In this document: positions 9,985 through 17,518 of the stretch, one piece after another
Numbering within the stretch: the stretch's first letter is position 1
How the letters are laid out: every line of letters begins with the position of its first letter
DNA from: Paenarthrobacter nicotinovorans
GTDB taxonomy: Bacteria > Actinomycetota > Actinomycetes > Actinomycetales > Micrococcaceae
Direction: 5' to 3'
Length of the DNA stretch: 64,000 nt
NCBI RefSeq assembly: GCF_021919345.1
Contig: NZ_CP089293.1
Span: 868,001-932,000, forward strand
Program-made: the position numbers and the translations under genes
The notes under the pieces: model-generated
The model's database searches: none
Seen by the model: only the letters and a program-made list of their open reading frames with translations
Told to the model about the DNA's origin: nothing

Positions 9985-10015
9985 AAGCCCCGCCGATGGG
10001 GGACCGGCGGGGCTT
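9985..10015. terminator. Hairpin upstream of the lipoprotein gene
   Basis: A perfect 11-bp stem (AAGCCCCGCCG and its complement) with a 9-base loop. It lies between two reverse-strand genes and would terminate the transcript of the small membrane protein at 10181-10333. Confidence 0.6.
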
Positions 10016-10122
10016 CCAATTCAAAACTATGCCTGTCTGGTTCCACCACCAATTGGATTCGCTAACAGCATTTCGCTTGAATACGTAGCTGTCATTCGAG
10101 CTGAAGCAGACGGCCGGTCTGC

Positions 10123-10165
10123 GGAGTCAAAGGCGACGGAGGATCTCTCCGTCGCCTTTGACTCC
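10123..10165. terminator. Very long perfect hairpin after the 50-residue membrane protein
   Basis: A perfect 19-bp stem with a 5-base loop, 15 bases after the stop of the reverse-strand gene 10181-10333. A second shorter palindrome (GCAGAC/GTCTGC) lies at 10105-10121. This is probably a terminator, though the arm length is unusual. Confidence 0.6.
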
Positions 10166-10180
10166 TGCGTATAGGGACCG

Positions 10181-10333
10181 TCAGTGGGTTCGTTTTGCGT
10201 TACCGCGGGCAGCACGGCGTGCGATGCCCTTCGGGATGCCGCGTTTGGCTATGTAGATCAGCACTCCCACGACGATGAGAACGAGTATGACTACTGCGGC
10301 AATGATGAGGTGCCAGGCGGCGATTCCACCCAT
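10181..10333 (-). CDS. Small single-pass membrane protein, 50 residues
   Basis: This gene is easily missed. An excellent AAGGAGGATCACC ribosome site precedes the ATG at 10333. The protein is MGGIAAWH, then a hydrophobic helix of about 23 residues (LIIAAVVILVLIVVGVLIYI), then a strongly basic tail ending GNAKRTH. An N-out single-span protein with a positive cytoplasmic tail is likely. It lies directly downstream of the secreted protein 10353-11075 (19-base gap), so the two may be co-transcribed. Function is unknown. Confidence 0.75.
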   Translation of the reverse strand: MGGIAAWHLIIAAVVILVLIVVGVLIYIAKRGIPKGIARRAARGNAKRTH

Positions 10334-10352
10334 GGTGATCCTCCTTGGATAA

Positions 10353-11075
10353 TTAGGACGAGTAGGTCATGTAGGCTCCGCCGAAGCCAACATTCAGCTG
10401 AACCCAGAAGTTGAACGCGAAGGGCGTACCGGCAGGATAGGCGAGGACGGTCAAGCGAGCCGTCGCGGGGGCCCCGGGTGTTTCATACTCTCGAGTTACC
10501 GCGAACTCCGTCTGTTCTGCGCTCGATGCTCCGCCGATGATGTAATCGGGGGAGTAGATGCTTCGAATGTAGTCGACATTGTTATCGACAGCAGAGTAGT
10601 CGGCGCGGAAGCCCATGTAGACCAGGCCCGCCCAGAAGTCGACCAAGCAATTGTCGTAGTTCTCGGTCGCTCCGACACGGTAGTACCCGCACTCGCTGAT
10701 ACCACGGGTTGTTATTTCGCCCTCTTGAGGCGCGGCCGCTGGCTTTTGAATTGACGTGACGTTAACGGAGCCGTCAGCGAACCGGGAAACAGTTTCTGTC
10801 TTGCCCGTCTTCTCGACGGTTTGGGTATCCACCGGCGTGGCCCCATTCAATGAGTCCCAGGTCTCACCACGCTGGTATTTGGCGACCAGTCTCTCCTGAG
10901 TTTCCGCCGTTACCTTGTAAAGGGTAAGGAACTCACGAGCCTGTTCCAGGGACTGGTTCACGTCTGAAACGGCCACTTTGGGTGCCGGCGACTGAGCAGC
11001 TGTTGCTGCCGGAACAGATGCCATGGTCAAACCAGCAGCAAGAAGAATTGCGGTTCCGAACGCGGATTTTTTCAA
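10353..11075 (-). CDS. Secreted protein of unknown function, 240 residues
   Basis: The start is TTG at 11075 after GGGGGA. Residues 1-27 form a Sec signal peptide (KKS, hydrophobic core, ATAA before QSPAPK). The mature part has a helical region (DVNQSLEQAREFLTLYK), then two cysteines in SECGYYRVGATENYDNC that could form a disulfide, then a beta-rich end with LVYMGFRADY. Similar small secreted proteins occur in soil Actinobacteria, but I know no function. It is followed by a 50-residue membrane protein. Confidence 0.78.
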   Translation of the reverse strand: MKKSAFGTAILLAAGLTMASVPAATAAQSPAPKVAVSDVNQSLEQAREFLTLYKVTAETQERLVAKYQRGETWDSLNGATPVDTQTVEKTGKTETVSRFADGSVNVTSIQKPAAAPQEGEITTRGISECGYYRVGATENYDNCLVDFWAGLVYMGFRADYSAVDNNVDYIRSIYSPDYIIGGASSAEQTEFAVTREYETPGAPATARLTVLAYPAGTPFAFNFWVQLNVGFGGAYMTYSS

Positions 11076-11284
11076 GGTATCCCCCAGTAATCTTGACTAT
11101 TTTCGGTCCGTTGCCGATCAGTCCAGTGTTAAGAGAGGATCTGAGGATTGCAAGTCAAGTCCCCCACTGCAGTGAAAGGTCCGCTGTGCCGGGTCATAGA
11201 GGGTGGGGTTGTGGCTTGGCACCACGAGCCTCGCGGAGCCGCTTCCCAGCGTCTGGAGGGAAGCACACGTCTCATAAGGCAGCG

Positions 11285-11779
11285 ATGATTATCTCAGGTG
11301 TTTACGGGCTACGAGCCGCCGAGCAGGTAGTGGAGCCGGTCCCGCCTGCTGACCCCGTGGCGGCGTTGCAAGCCAGCCGGGCAGGTGGAGCCCAGCAGCC
11401 TTTCCGGACCACACTGTTCCACACCGGCATCAATTCGGGGCCGGTCACCATGACTGTAGACGTCCTAGGTGCCCGTCCCGAGTCTGTTCTGGAAGGGTGG
11501 GAGGACGTTCATGAAGTCTCAGCCAATCTTCCTGCAGGGCGGGTGGCCGCCGGCAGACCCATGGAGGAACTGACGGCGTTGGGAGAAATGGGGGAGGACG
11601 AATCCGGAGACTACAGAATCCGAGTGTCCGCTGTGGGCCGCGATGCGGCTCCCGACTTGGTCTCTTCGACAGCTGTTGAAGACTATCTGGTGCAGATCTG
11701 GCCTGAGGCGGTGTTAGCGCCGCGGGTTCTCTCCGCAACTTCGCAGCAGCGCCAGTACTGGGCGGCCAGGCTGGGCTAA
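11285..11779 (+). CDS. Hypothetical protein, 164 residues
   Basis: The frame is open from 10982, but the upstream part overlaps the opposite gene and looks non-coding. ATG 11285 follows AAGGC. The protein has a central beta-rich part with FHTGINSGPVTMTVDVL, YRIRVSAVGRDAA and a C-terminal EDYLVQIWPE. This resembles a group of actinobacterial hypothetical proteins with a conserved RVxxxGRDAA-YLxQxWP end. No function is known to me. Confidence 0.65.
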   Translation: MIISGVYGLRAAEQVVEPVPPADPVAALQASRAGGAQQPFRTTLFHTGINSGPVTMTVDVLGARPESVLEGWEDVHEVSANLPAGRVAAGRPMEELTALGEMGEDESGDYRIRVSAVGRDAAPDLVSSTAVEDYLVQIWPEAVLAPRVLSATSQQRQYWAARLG

Positions 11780-11786
11780 GCGTGTG

Positions 11787-11816
11787 GTGGCGGAGCTACT
11801 TGAGCTCAGCCGCCAC
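11787..11816 (+). terminator. Terminator of the gene at 11285
   Basis: A 7-bp GTGGCGG/CCGCCAC stem with an inner AGCT/AGCT helix, just after the stop. Confidence 0.5.
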
Positions 11817-11953
11817 TTCGGCTCCCTGAGAAACTCTTGCGGAGAGGGCATGGCGCCTACATCTGGCGGACATGGGCACCCCTGCCCATATACGCCAGAA
11901 ACCCCCGCTGATAGTTTCGCTCTATCCATACAGGACTATTTGGGGGAGTAACC

Positions 11954-12190
11954 ATGAAACGCAGAATTGCCGCAGCATTGCTCGGATTGGGCATCGCAGG
12001 TTCCACACTCGTCGGCGGTGCGATTCCTGCCCAGGCGGCCACGTTGAGGGTGTACACCTATGAGTCACTTTCAACGTGCAACCAGGCCGCTGAATACTAC
12101 GCCCAGCGCGGCACTATCGTTCAGTACTGCACCGTCATCAGCACCGTCAACGGTGTGCCGGTCAAATGGCGTCTGATGTTCAACATGTAG
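11954..12190 (+). CDS. Small secreted peptide, 78 residues
   Basis: ATG 11954 follows GGGGGAG. A clear Sec signal (KRR, hydrophobic core, AIPAQA-A, cleavage near 29) leaves a mature peptide of about 49 residues with two cysteines (STCNQAAEYYAQRG and QYCTV), likely one disulfide. It is rich in Tyr, Thr and Val. A peptide this size could be a surface, signalling or inhibitor peptide. I do not recognise a family. Confidence 0.75.
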   Translation: MKRRIAAALLGLGIAGSTLVGGAIPAQAATLRVYTYESLSTCNQAAEYYAQRGTIVQYCTVISTVNGVPVKWRLMFNM

Positions 12191-12457
12191 GAGTGTGCTG
12201 GCACGTCGCTGCCCGCCACGATGCCTTATTCAAGGACTGCAGCAGGCCCACTCCAGGCATGACACGATAAGGGACACGCCGTCTCGTAGGGCGAGGGATT
12301 CAATCTGCTCCGACCGATCGATCATGCGGATCTTGTGGGACTCCTGAGGGGTCGTCTCCCTAAGCCGAGTCACGTCGCTTATTCGCCCCAGCCTACGCAA
12401 CGCACACGATGGAGCGGGCCCGACGAGAAGAAGAAGCGCTGCATGGACGTCAGCCGG
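12191..12457. other. Non-coding stretch
   Basis: I see no supported gene, RNA or strong hairpin here. Confidence 0.3.
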
Positions 12458-12760
12458 CTACTGGGGTTTGTACGATCTCAGCTGGCTGATCTTCTGCCGT
12501 GTCGCCACGATCAGAGGGCGTGCCGCGACAACCCCTGCCTTCAAAGTGCCAAGAACCTTACTCCAGCTGCTGCGGAACGGCTCCTGGTCTCGCAGGTTTT
12601 GCGTCAGTCCCCATGTTGTTCGGGTGAGGTGCACGGCCATCACTACTGTGAACAGGGAAATCGCCAGGCCGGCAGCCGATGCCACTACGATCATCACGCC
12701 GGTGATGTGCACTAGGAGGACGGCAGGGATCACTACTGTGGGGGCGTCAAGAAGGTCCAT
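12458..12760 (-). CDS. Small membrane protein, 100 residues
   Basis: The ATG at 12760 follows GAGAAACG. Residues about 6-45 hold two hydrophobic helices (TVVIPAVLLVHITGVMIV and AAGLAISLFTVVMAV), followed by a basic soluble tail (LRDQEPFRSSWSKV, RQKISQLRSYK). Plausible as a two-span membrane protein. The weak ribosome site and lack of a known family keep this tentative. Confidence 0.5.
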   Translation of the reverse strand: MDLLDAPTVVIPAVLLVHITGVMIVVASAAGLAISLFTVVMAVHLTRTTWGLTQNLRDQEPFRSSWSKVLGTLKAGVVAARPLIVATRQKISQLRSYKPQ

Positions 12761-12891
12761 ATTCGTTTCTCGTTGGTTGGTCTGGTGGATCGGCTGTTGT
12801 GCGGTGTGGCCGTGGCTGGGCGGTCTGGTGTTACACGTCTTTCAGCGGGCGCACCTTCATATTATTGAAAGTCTCGGGACGCTGTTCGGCA

Positions 12892-13386
12892 CTACTGCCG
12901 GACGCTGGCCCCTGGCGTGGTCTTCTGACGAAGCTGCGTCAGGCCGGCGACAGCCAGCCCGGCGGTGAGAGCCAACGCTGCTACCCAGAGGGTCAAGCCG
13001 ACGAGGTCGTGAACGGCCATTTGGGGGAGACGTCGGTCCGGTACAGCAACGACGCCGATGAACGCGCCAATGAGTCCGAAGTAACTGCCGGTCATAAATC
13101 GTTGGTGAGCGCGGATGTTGCCCTTGCGGACGGACCACAAGCCCAGGGTCAAGGTGCAGAAAGTCAGCACAGAAAGTGCGTGAAGCCAGTTGAACCCGCC
13201 GTCGATGGTCCGGATCCCGAATGAGGTGAGGACGACGACGTACATGGTCGCCGCCCAGATGCGGCCCAGGATCTTGTGTGCTGCGGTGCCTTTGTTGCGC
13301 TTGAGCAGGTTTACGGCGCCGAAGATCAGGGCGTAGCCCGCAGCGATGGCGTGCAGGGCGATCAGGAAAGTCCACGGCGAAGGCAT
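12892..13386 (-). CDS. DUF2306-type membrane protein
   Basis: A 164-residue protein with about four membrane helices. It shows the DUF2306 pattern of a conserved His in the first helix (LHAIAAGYAL), KGTAAHKILGRIWA between helices, then SFGIRTIDGGFNWLHALSVLT and RKGNIRAHQRFMTG. The regularly placed His residues suggest metal or haem binding, but the function is unknown. No Shine-Dalgarno site precedes the ATG. A TAGGCT -10-like box lies 6 bases upstream, so the mRNA may be leaderless. Confidence 0.8.
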   Translation of the reverse strand: MPSPWTFLIALHAIAAGYALIFGAVNLLKRNKGTAAHKILGRIWAATMYVVVLTSFGIRTIDGGFNWLHALSVLTFCTLTLGLWSVRKGNIRAHQRFMTGSYFGLIGAFIGVVAVPDRRLPQMAVHDLVGLTLWVAALALTAGLAVAGLTQLRQKTTPGASVRQ

Positions 13387-13598
13387 ACGGCCAGCCTAGC
13401 GAGTCGGACGGGCAGTGACGGACTGCGGCAACATGGGCGCAATGATCGGAATCGCTGCCCTGTTCCGGCTCGAACGTCCGTGGTCTCTGGCGGCGATCAC
13501 AATCGTGGCCGCTATATTGGTCAACTGGATTCTCCGGAGGCACACGGTAGTGGCAGCTACTCACTGCAAATCCTTGCCTGCGTAGCCTTCGAGCGTTT

Positions 13599-14237
13599 TT
13601 ATGGCGTGTACTCGCCCGGCCAGAACTCCTTGGCCCCTGTGGCAGCGGCCCGCAGCTGTCCGCCGTCGAGAATTAGAGAGCTTTCCTCGATGCCGAGGGC
13701 GGGCCATTGCGTGACCAGCCGAAGGTCGCCTTCCTCGGGAAGAGGCCACAGCCAGAGTGATCCCGAGCCGGCAAGTTCGTCGTCACCGCCACTGCCTCCA
13801 CCGCCGTTGAAGGAGAGGACGGGAGCTGTGGGCTGCTGTGTCGGGTCCATGTACCGGCCACCTCCGTGGGCTCCGGTGAAAGCGCGGGAACCGTCAGGGA
13901 GTTCTACGCCGAACAGCAGAAGCACGTCCAGCAGATTTTGTTCGGGCTTCGGCCGGAATCCGTGCTGGAAGAACACGCCATTGAGGGCTTCCCATTCCTC
14001 GTCTGTCTCGTCGGCCCGGCGGATGATCCAGGTCAGATCGAAATTGCATCCGGTGGAGAACACTTCAACGCCCTTGACGGCAATCACCCTGGTGGGGCTG
14101 AAGTACAGGAACTGACCGATGTGGACCAGCGCGGGGAGCTCGTAGCGGGGTGTTCCGGACCATGGCGGGGGAACGAAGCGGCCTTGGCGCCCACGTTTGG
14201 GCTGGGTTGGAATGGGGAAATCCTGGAAGAAGGCCAT
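13599..14237 (-). CDS. Conserved hypothetical protein, 212 residues
   Basis: The frame is open to 14384, but ATG 14237 follows AAAGGA and gives a natural N-terminus (MAFFQDFPIP). The sequence PPPWSGTPRYELPALV near residue 24, a beta-rich middle with a GGRYMDP loop, and a C-terminal LWLWPLPEEGDLRLVTQWPALGIEE match an actinobacterial family of hypothetical proteins as I remember it. It appears soluble and cytoplasmic. Function is unknown. Confidence 0.7.
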   Translation of the reverse strand: MAFFQDFPIPTQPKRGRQGRFVPPPWSGTPRYELPALVHIGQFLYFSPTRVIAVKGVEVFSTGCNFDLTWIIRRADETDEEWEALNGVFFQHGFRPKPEQNLLDVLLLFGVELPDGSRAFTGAHGGGRYMDPTQQPTAPVLSFNGGGGSGGDDELAGSGSLWLWPLPEEGDLRLVTQWPALGIEESSLILDGGQLRAAATGAKEFWPGEYTP

Positions 14238-14377
14238 GGGGTCCTTTGCTCGCTGGTTTCGACCGACCAGCGGAACGACCGATTGCGCGCGTCGTTGTGG
14301 ATCCCCCAATCCGTCCTTCACGACGAGTCTAGCCGTGTAGGTCCGGATGCCGGCAAGAAGCTCCTTGTCAGTCTGCA

Positions 14378-14413
14378 TTGACACAAAGACTCATGTCAGT
14401 CTAGCCTGACAGC
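14378..14413 (+). promoter_or_regulatory. Promoter and operator of the HTH/Clp-N pair
   Basis: TTGACA (14378-14383), an 18-base spacer, then TAGCCT (14402-14407). The start would fall on the ATG at 14414, giving a leaderless mRNA. An inverted repeat TGTCAG-N6-CTGACA overlaps the -10 box and is a candidate operator for the encoded HTH protein. Confidence 0.55.
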
Positions 14414-14617
14414 ATGGAAGCTGATGAACTCTCCGAGCAGATCCACTCCACCAACCCCGCCGTCGGATTGCGGGCCGTGGGTGCCCTTCACCGCCTGGCC
14501 GAGCAAGTGGAAGCCGTCCATGTTCGGGCGGCACGCGAGCAAGGCTGGACGTGGGAGCAGATAGGTGACGCTTTGGGTGTTTCCCGGCAATCGGTGCATG
14601 CCAAATACAGGGAATGA
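14414..14617 (+). CDS. Small HTH protein paired with a Clp N-domain protein
   Basis: A 67-residue protein: a helical N-terminus followed by REQGWTWEQIGDALGVSRQSVHAKYRE, a clear helix-turn-helix. Small HTH genes of this kind often precede Clp N-domain genes in Actinobacteria. It probably regulates its own two-gene operon through the inverted repeat at the promoter. There is no ribosome site, in line with a leaderless transcript. Confidence 0.8.
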   Translation: MEADELSEQIHSTNPAVGLRAVGALHRLAEQVEAVHVRAAREQGWTWEQIGDALGVSRQSVHAKYRE

Positions 14618-14653
14618 CCAGTTACGGAGAATGACCAAGTACAGGGAATGAGT
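14603..14653 (+). repeat. Three tandem imperfect 17-bp repeats between HTH and Clp-N genes
   Basis: Units at 14603-14619, 14620-14636 and 14637-14653 share the pattern A-x-x-TAC-x-G-x-GAATGA. The first contains the stop codon of the HTH gene. Each unit has a GGGAATGA-like core with an overlapping start and stop (ATGA). The array probably arose by local duplication and sets the spacing to the next gene. Confidence 0.6.
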
Positions 14654-14659
14654 TGAGCA

Positions 14660-15118
14660 ATGTTTGAGCAATTTACCCATGACACCCGCCGGATCGTCGG
14701 GTTTGCCATGGAAGAAGCACGCAGTCTGGGCGACAAGCGAATGGGAACTGAGCACCTGCTCCTGGGGGCACTCCACGAACGCGGCCCCGCTGATGTCCTG
14801 GGCGTCTCCCTGGACGATGCGCGGAAGGCGGCGGCCAGGCTTGACGCCGCTGCGCTGGAGGCCATCGGCTTCAAAAGCAAGGGACTTGTACGGGCACCCA
14901 TGCCAACCCGCGGAAGGAAGCCGCCTTTCAGCTCCGGAGCCAAGGAGGTCATGGCGAGCATGGTGAAATCTGCTGTGGATCAAAAATCCCGGAAGATCAC
15001 CGCATCGAGCCTTTTACTCTCCCTGTTGGATCGGGAGGAACATGACCCCGTGTCCGCCCTGTTCGAGGAGCTCAAGGTAAACCGTGAAGCTGTTCGAGAA
15101 CGGCTGCTCTCCCAATAG
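14660..15118 (+). CDS. Clp N-terminal (Clp R) domain protein
   Basis: A 152-residue stand-alone Clp N domain: FTHDTRRIVGFAMEEARSLGDKRMGTEHLLLGAL is the first Clp repeat and the second half (SGAKEVMASMVKSAVDQKSRKITASSLLLSLLDRE) is the second. No AAA+ module is present. Such proteins may act as adaptors or as decoys of ClpC substrate recognition; that role is inference. It forms an operon with the HTH gene just upstream. Confidence 0.85.
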   Translation: MFEQFTHDTRRIVGFAMEEARSLGDKRMGTEHLLLGALHERGPADVLGVSLDDARKAAARLDAAALEAIGFKSKGLVRAPMPTRGRKPPFSSGAKEVMASMVKSAVDQKSRKITASSLLLSLLDREEHDPVSALFEELKVNREAVRERLLSQ

Positions 15119-15282
15119 TCCCGAAGAGAGTCCAAGTAGCGGGAGGCTCCAACGGGAGCAAAAAACGAGTACACATTACTCGTGTCCCCGCGGGTGGGAG
15201 CGACTTGACTGAATCCAGCGGATCCAAGCAACGGCCCATGACCCCCCTCGTCGGCCGGTGCTGCCCATCGGATCCGCGGCGC

Positions 15283-15320
15283 AGGGCCGGACGCATCTCC
15301 CAGAAGTGCTGTCCGGCCCT
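15283..15320. terminator. Hairpin between convergent genes (left)
   Basis: A 10-bp GC stem (AGGGCCGGAC/GTCCGGCCCT) with an 18-base loop, between the ends of the Clp-N gene and the reverse-strand SDR. Confidence 0.5.
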
Positions 15321-15346
15321 GACGCGAGGGCTGCGCGGCTGGGACG

Positions 15347-15386
15347 ACGACGGCGACGCCCCAGCGTGTGGAGGCGTCGCCGTCGT
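15347..15386. terminator. Hairpin between convergent genes (right)
   Basis: A perfect 14-bp stem with a 12-base loop, ending 18 bases from the SDR stop codon. Probable terminator of the SDR gene. Confidence 0.65.
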
Positions 15387-15404
15387 GATGGTGCCAAGTG
15401 GCGC

Positions 15405-16298
15405 CTATGGCGTGGGGCTGCCCCCGTTGACGTTGAGGGTCTCGCCCACTACGTAGCTGGATTCCGCCGACGCCAGGAAGACATAGGCCGGAGCCAGTTC
15501 GGCCGGCTGCCCGGCGCGGCCCAGGGGAGTGGACTGGCCGAACTCCGGGAGCTCTTCCTTGGGTTGACCGCTGCTGACCTGCAGGGGAGTCCAGATGGGT
15601 CCGGGTGCAACAGCGTTGACGCGGATGCCCTTCGGTGCGAGCTGTTGCGCGAGTCCCTTGGTGAAGTTGTTGATGCTCGCCTTGGTCGTGGCGTAGTCCA
15701 CCAGGGTGGGCGACGGGTTATATGCCTGGATGGACGTGGTGTTGATGATCGTCGAGCCCGCCGGCAGGTGCGGGAGCGCCGCTTTTGTCAGCCAGAACAT
15801 TGCATACACATTGGTTTTCTGTGTGTGGTCGAATTGTTCGTCCGTGATGTCGGCCAGGTTTTCCTGGGCAACCTGCTTTCCGGCGTTGTTGACCAGGATG
15901 TCCACGCCGCCCAAAACCGCGACGGCGGTGCCCACCAGTTCCTGGCAGGTCGCCGGGTCCTTGAGGTCGCCGGGGACTTTCACGGCCTTACGGCCTGCTG
16001 CCTCGATAAGTGCCGCAATCCGCGCGGCGTCCTCTTCTTCTTCGGGCAAGTAGGACAGTACGACGTCGGCCCCCTCACGTGCGAAGGCGATGGCGGTGGC
16101 TGCGCCGATCCCTGAGTCGGCGCCGGTGATGATCGCCTTGCGCCCCTCAAGCCGTCCGGTGCCGCGGTAGCTTTCCTCGCCGAGATCCGCCTTGGGCGTG
16201 AGTTCGGCGTCGAGGCCGGGCTCGGGCTGGTGCTGCTTTGGCGGGGAGATCTGCTCGTAGGCGGTGACCGGGTTGCGGAAGGTGTACTGGTCAGTCAT
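15405..16298 (-). CDS. SDR family oxidoreductase (general stress protein 39-like)
   Basis: A 297-residue short-chain dehydrogenase. It has an N-terminal extension of about 50 residues (YTFRNPVTAYEQISPPKQ) typical of the YhdF/YghA group. The NAD(P) site TGADSGIG is at 58-65, NNAG at 137-140, and the catalytic Ser189, Tyr202 and Lys206 (YATTK) are present. The physiological substrate is unknown; relatives are stress-induced aldehyde or ketone reductases. A single-gene unit flanked by terminators. Confidence 0.9.
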   Translation of the reverse strand: MTDQYTFRNPVTAYEQISPPKQHQPEPGLDAELTPKADLGEESYRGTGRLEGRKAIITGADSGIGAATAIAFAREGADVVLSYLPEEEEDAARIAALIEAAGRKAVKVPGDLKDPATCQELVGTAVAVLGGVDILVNNAGKQVAQENLADITDEQFDHTQKTNVYAMFWLTKAALPHLPAGSTIINTTSIQAYNPSPTLVDYATTKASINNFTKGLAQQLAPKGIRVNAVAPGPIWTPLQVSSGQPKEELPEFGQSTPLGRAGQPAELAPAYVFLASAESSYVVGETLNVNGGSPTP

Positions 16299-16406
16299 GG
16301 TGGTCCTCCGGTTTCTTAGGCGTGGAACACGAAAGCTAAGTAAGCTTATGATTTCAGCCTAGACACGTGAAGGCGTCCCTGCCAAACCGGGGAACCACCT
16401 CCCGTA

Positions 16407-17480
16407 TCAAGCTGCTGTGTGCACCGCCACGGAAGCCCGTTCAACGGCGGGGCACGCGATTTTCACGGGGCCGTCGCCAGCGGCCTGATCCAGGCCGAGC
16501 AACATGCGGACGCCGGCCGCCCCGAGTTCGTAGTGCGGCAGGGAAACGGTGGACAACGGCGGGCGGAGGTGCGCGGCAATGACCTCTTGGTTATCGAAGC
16601 CCACAACGGCCATGTCCTCAGGAATGGCGAGCCCGTGTTCCCGCAGGCCATCGTAGAGGCCCATGGCCATGCGGTCGTTGTAGCAGTAGACGGCGGAAAC
16701 GTTGAGCTTGAGCAGCTCCTCCGTCGCGCCGTAGCCACCTTCCTGGTCCGGGTACGCCTCCATCACCAGTTCCGGATCGAAGGCAATTCCCTCCGCTTCC
16801 AACGCCTCCCGGTAGCCCTCGAGCCGGCCGTCCTTGGCCGGAGCGGGAGTGGTGGTGTTGATGAAGGCGATACGACGATGCCCCCCGCGCAGCAGGATTT
16901 CCGTGGCCGATTTCCCGCCCTGGGCTTCATCGGGCACTACTGCGCGGGATGCCGGCGAATCCGGCGAAAAACAGTTGACCAGCACGAAGTCGGACTCACG
17001 AAGGGTTTCCGGAACTTCCGTGGCCCGATGGAACCAGGTTGAGTACAGGATGCCGCGGACCTTGTACTCCAGCATCATGGCGATCGCGTCCTTTTCCAGG
17101 TCCACGTTTCCTTCGGTGTTGGCGATCAGCAGGGCGTAACCGTGCTTCCAGGCTTCGTCCTGCGCGCCGTGGATGATCTGCCCCGCGAACGGGGTGGTTG
17201 CCACGCCGTCCGCTACAAGCCCGATGAACTTGGAAGTTCCGCTGACCAGATTCTTCGCCATCGCATTGGGCCGGTAGCCCAGGAGCTGGATGGCCTCCAG
17301 AACGCGCTGCCGTGTGTCGTCAGCGATGCGGGCGTTCTTCTTCTTGTTGATGACCAAGGAGACAGTTGCCGTCGAAACACCGGCTGCTTCAGCAACTTCG
17401 CGGAGGGTTACCGGATGGGCGCGGTCGGTAATAGTTGGAACATCGGCCGCGCTGCCTGAATTTTTCTCCTGCGAAATCAT
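16407..17480 (-). CDS. LacI family transcriptional regulator of the levan locus
   Basis: A 357-residue LacI protein. HTH VTLREVAEAAGVSTATVSLVIN at about 24-45 is followed by a hinge and a periplasmic-binding-like sugar domain ending LPHYELGAAGVRMLL. Start choice: ATG 17480 follows GGAGG at short spacing. The alternative ATG 17522 overlaps the permease stop as ATGA and would add 14 residues. It is the last gene of the operon with the binding protein, permeases and GH32. The three inverted-repeat sites at 22188-22295 are its likely targets, with a fructose-derived sugar as inducer (inference). Confidence 0.9.
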   Translation of the reverse strand: MISQEKNSGSAADVPTITDRAHPVTLREVAEAAGVSTATVSLVINKKKNARIADDTRQRVLEAIQLLGYRPNAMAKNLVSGTSKFIGLVADGVATTPFAGQIIHGAQDEAWKHGYALLIANTEGNVDLEKDAIAMMLEYKVRGILYSTWFHRATEVPETLRESDFVLVNCFSPDSPASRAVVPDEAQGGKSATEILLRGGHRRIAFINTTTPAPAKDGRLEGYREALEAEGIAFDPELVMEAYPDQEGGYGATEELLKLNVSAVYCYNDRMAMGLYDGLREHGLAIPEDMAVVGFDNQEVIAAHLRPPLSTVSLPHYELGAAGVRMLLGLDQAAGDGPVKIACPAVERASVAVHTAA

Positions 17481-17518
17481 CTGTCCTCCATCAGGAGTAT
17501 ATCCATCCGCTGTGGTGG

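Noticed and set aside
13433..13585. A 50-codon frame with one hydrophobic segment (MGAMIGIAALFRLERP start)
   Set aside because: No ribosome site or promoter and no known family; too weak to call a gene.
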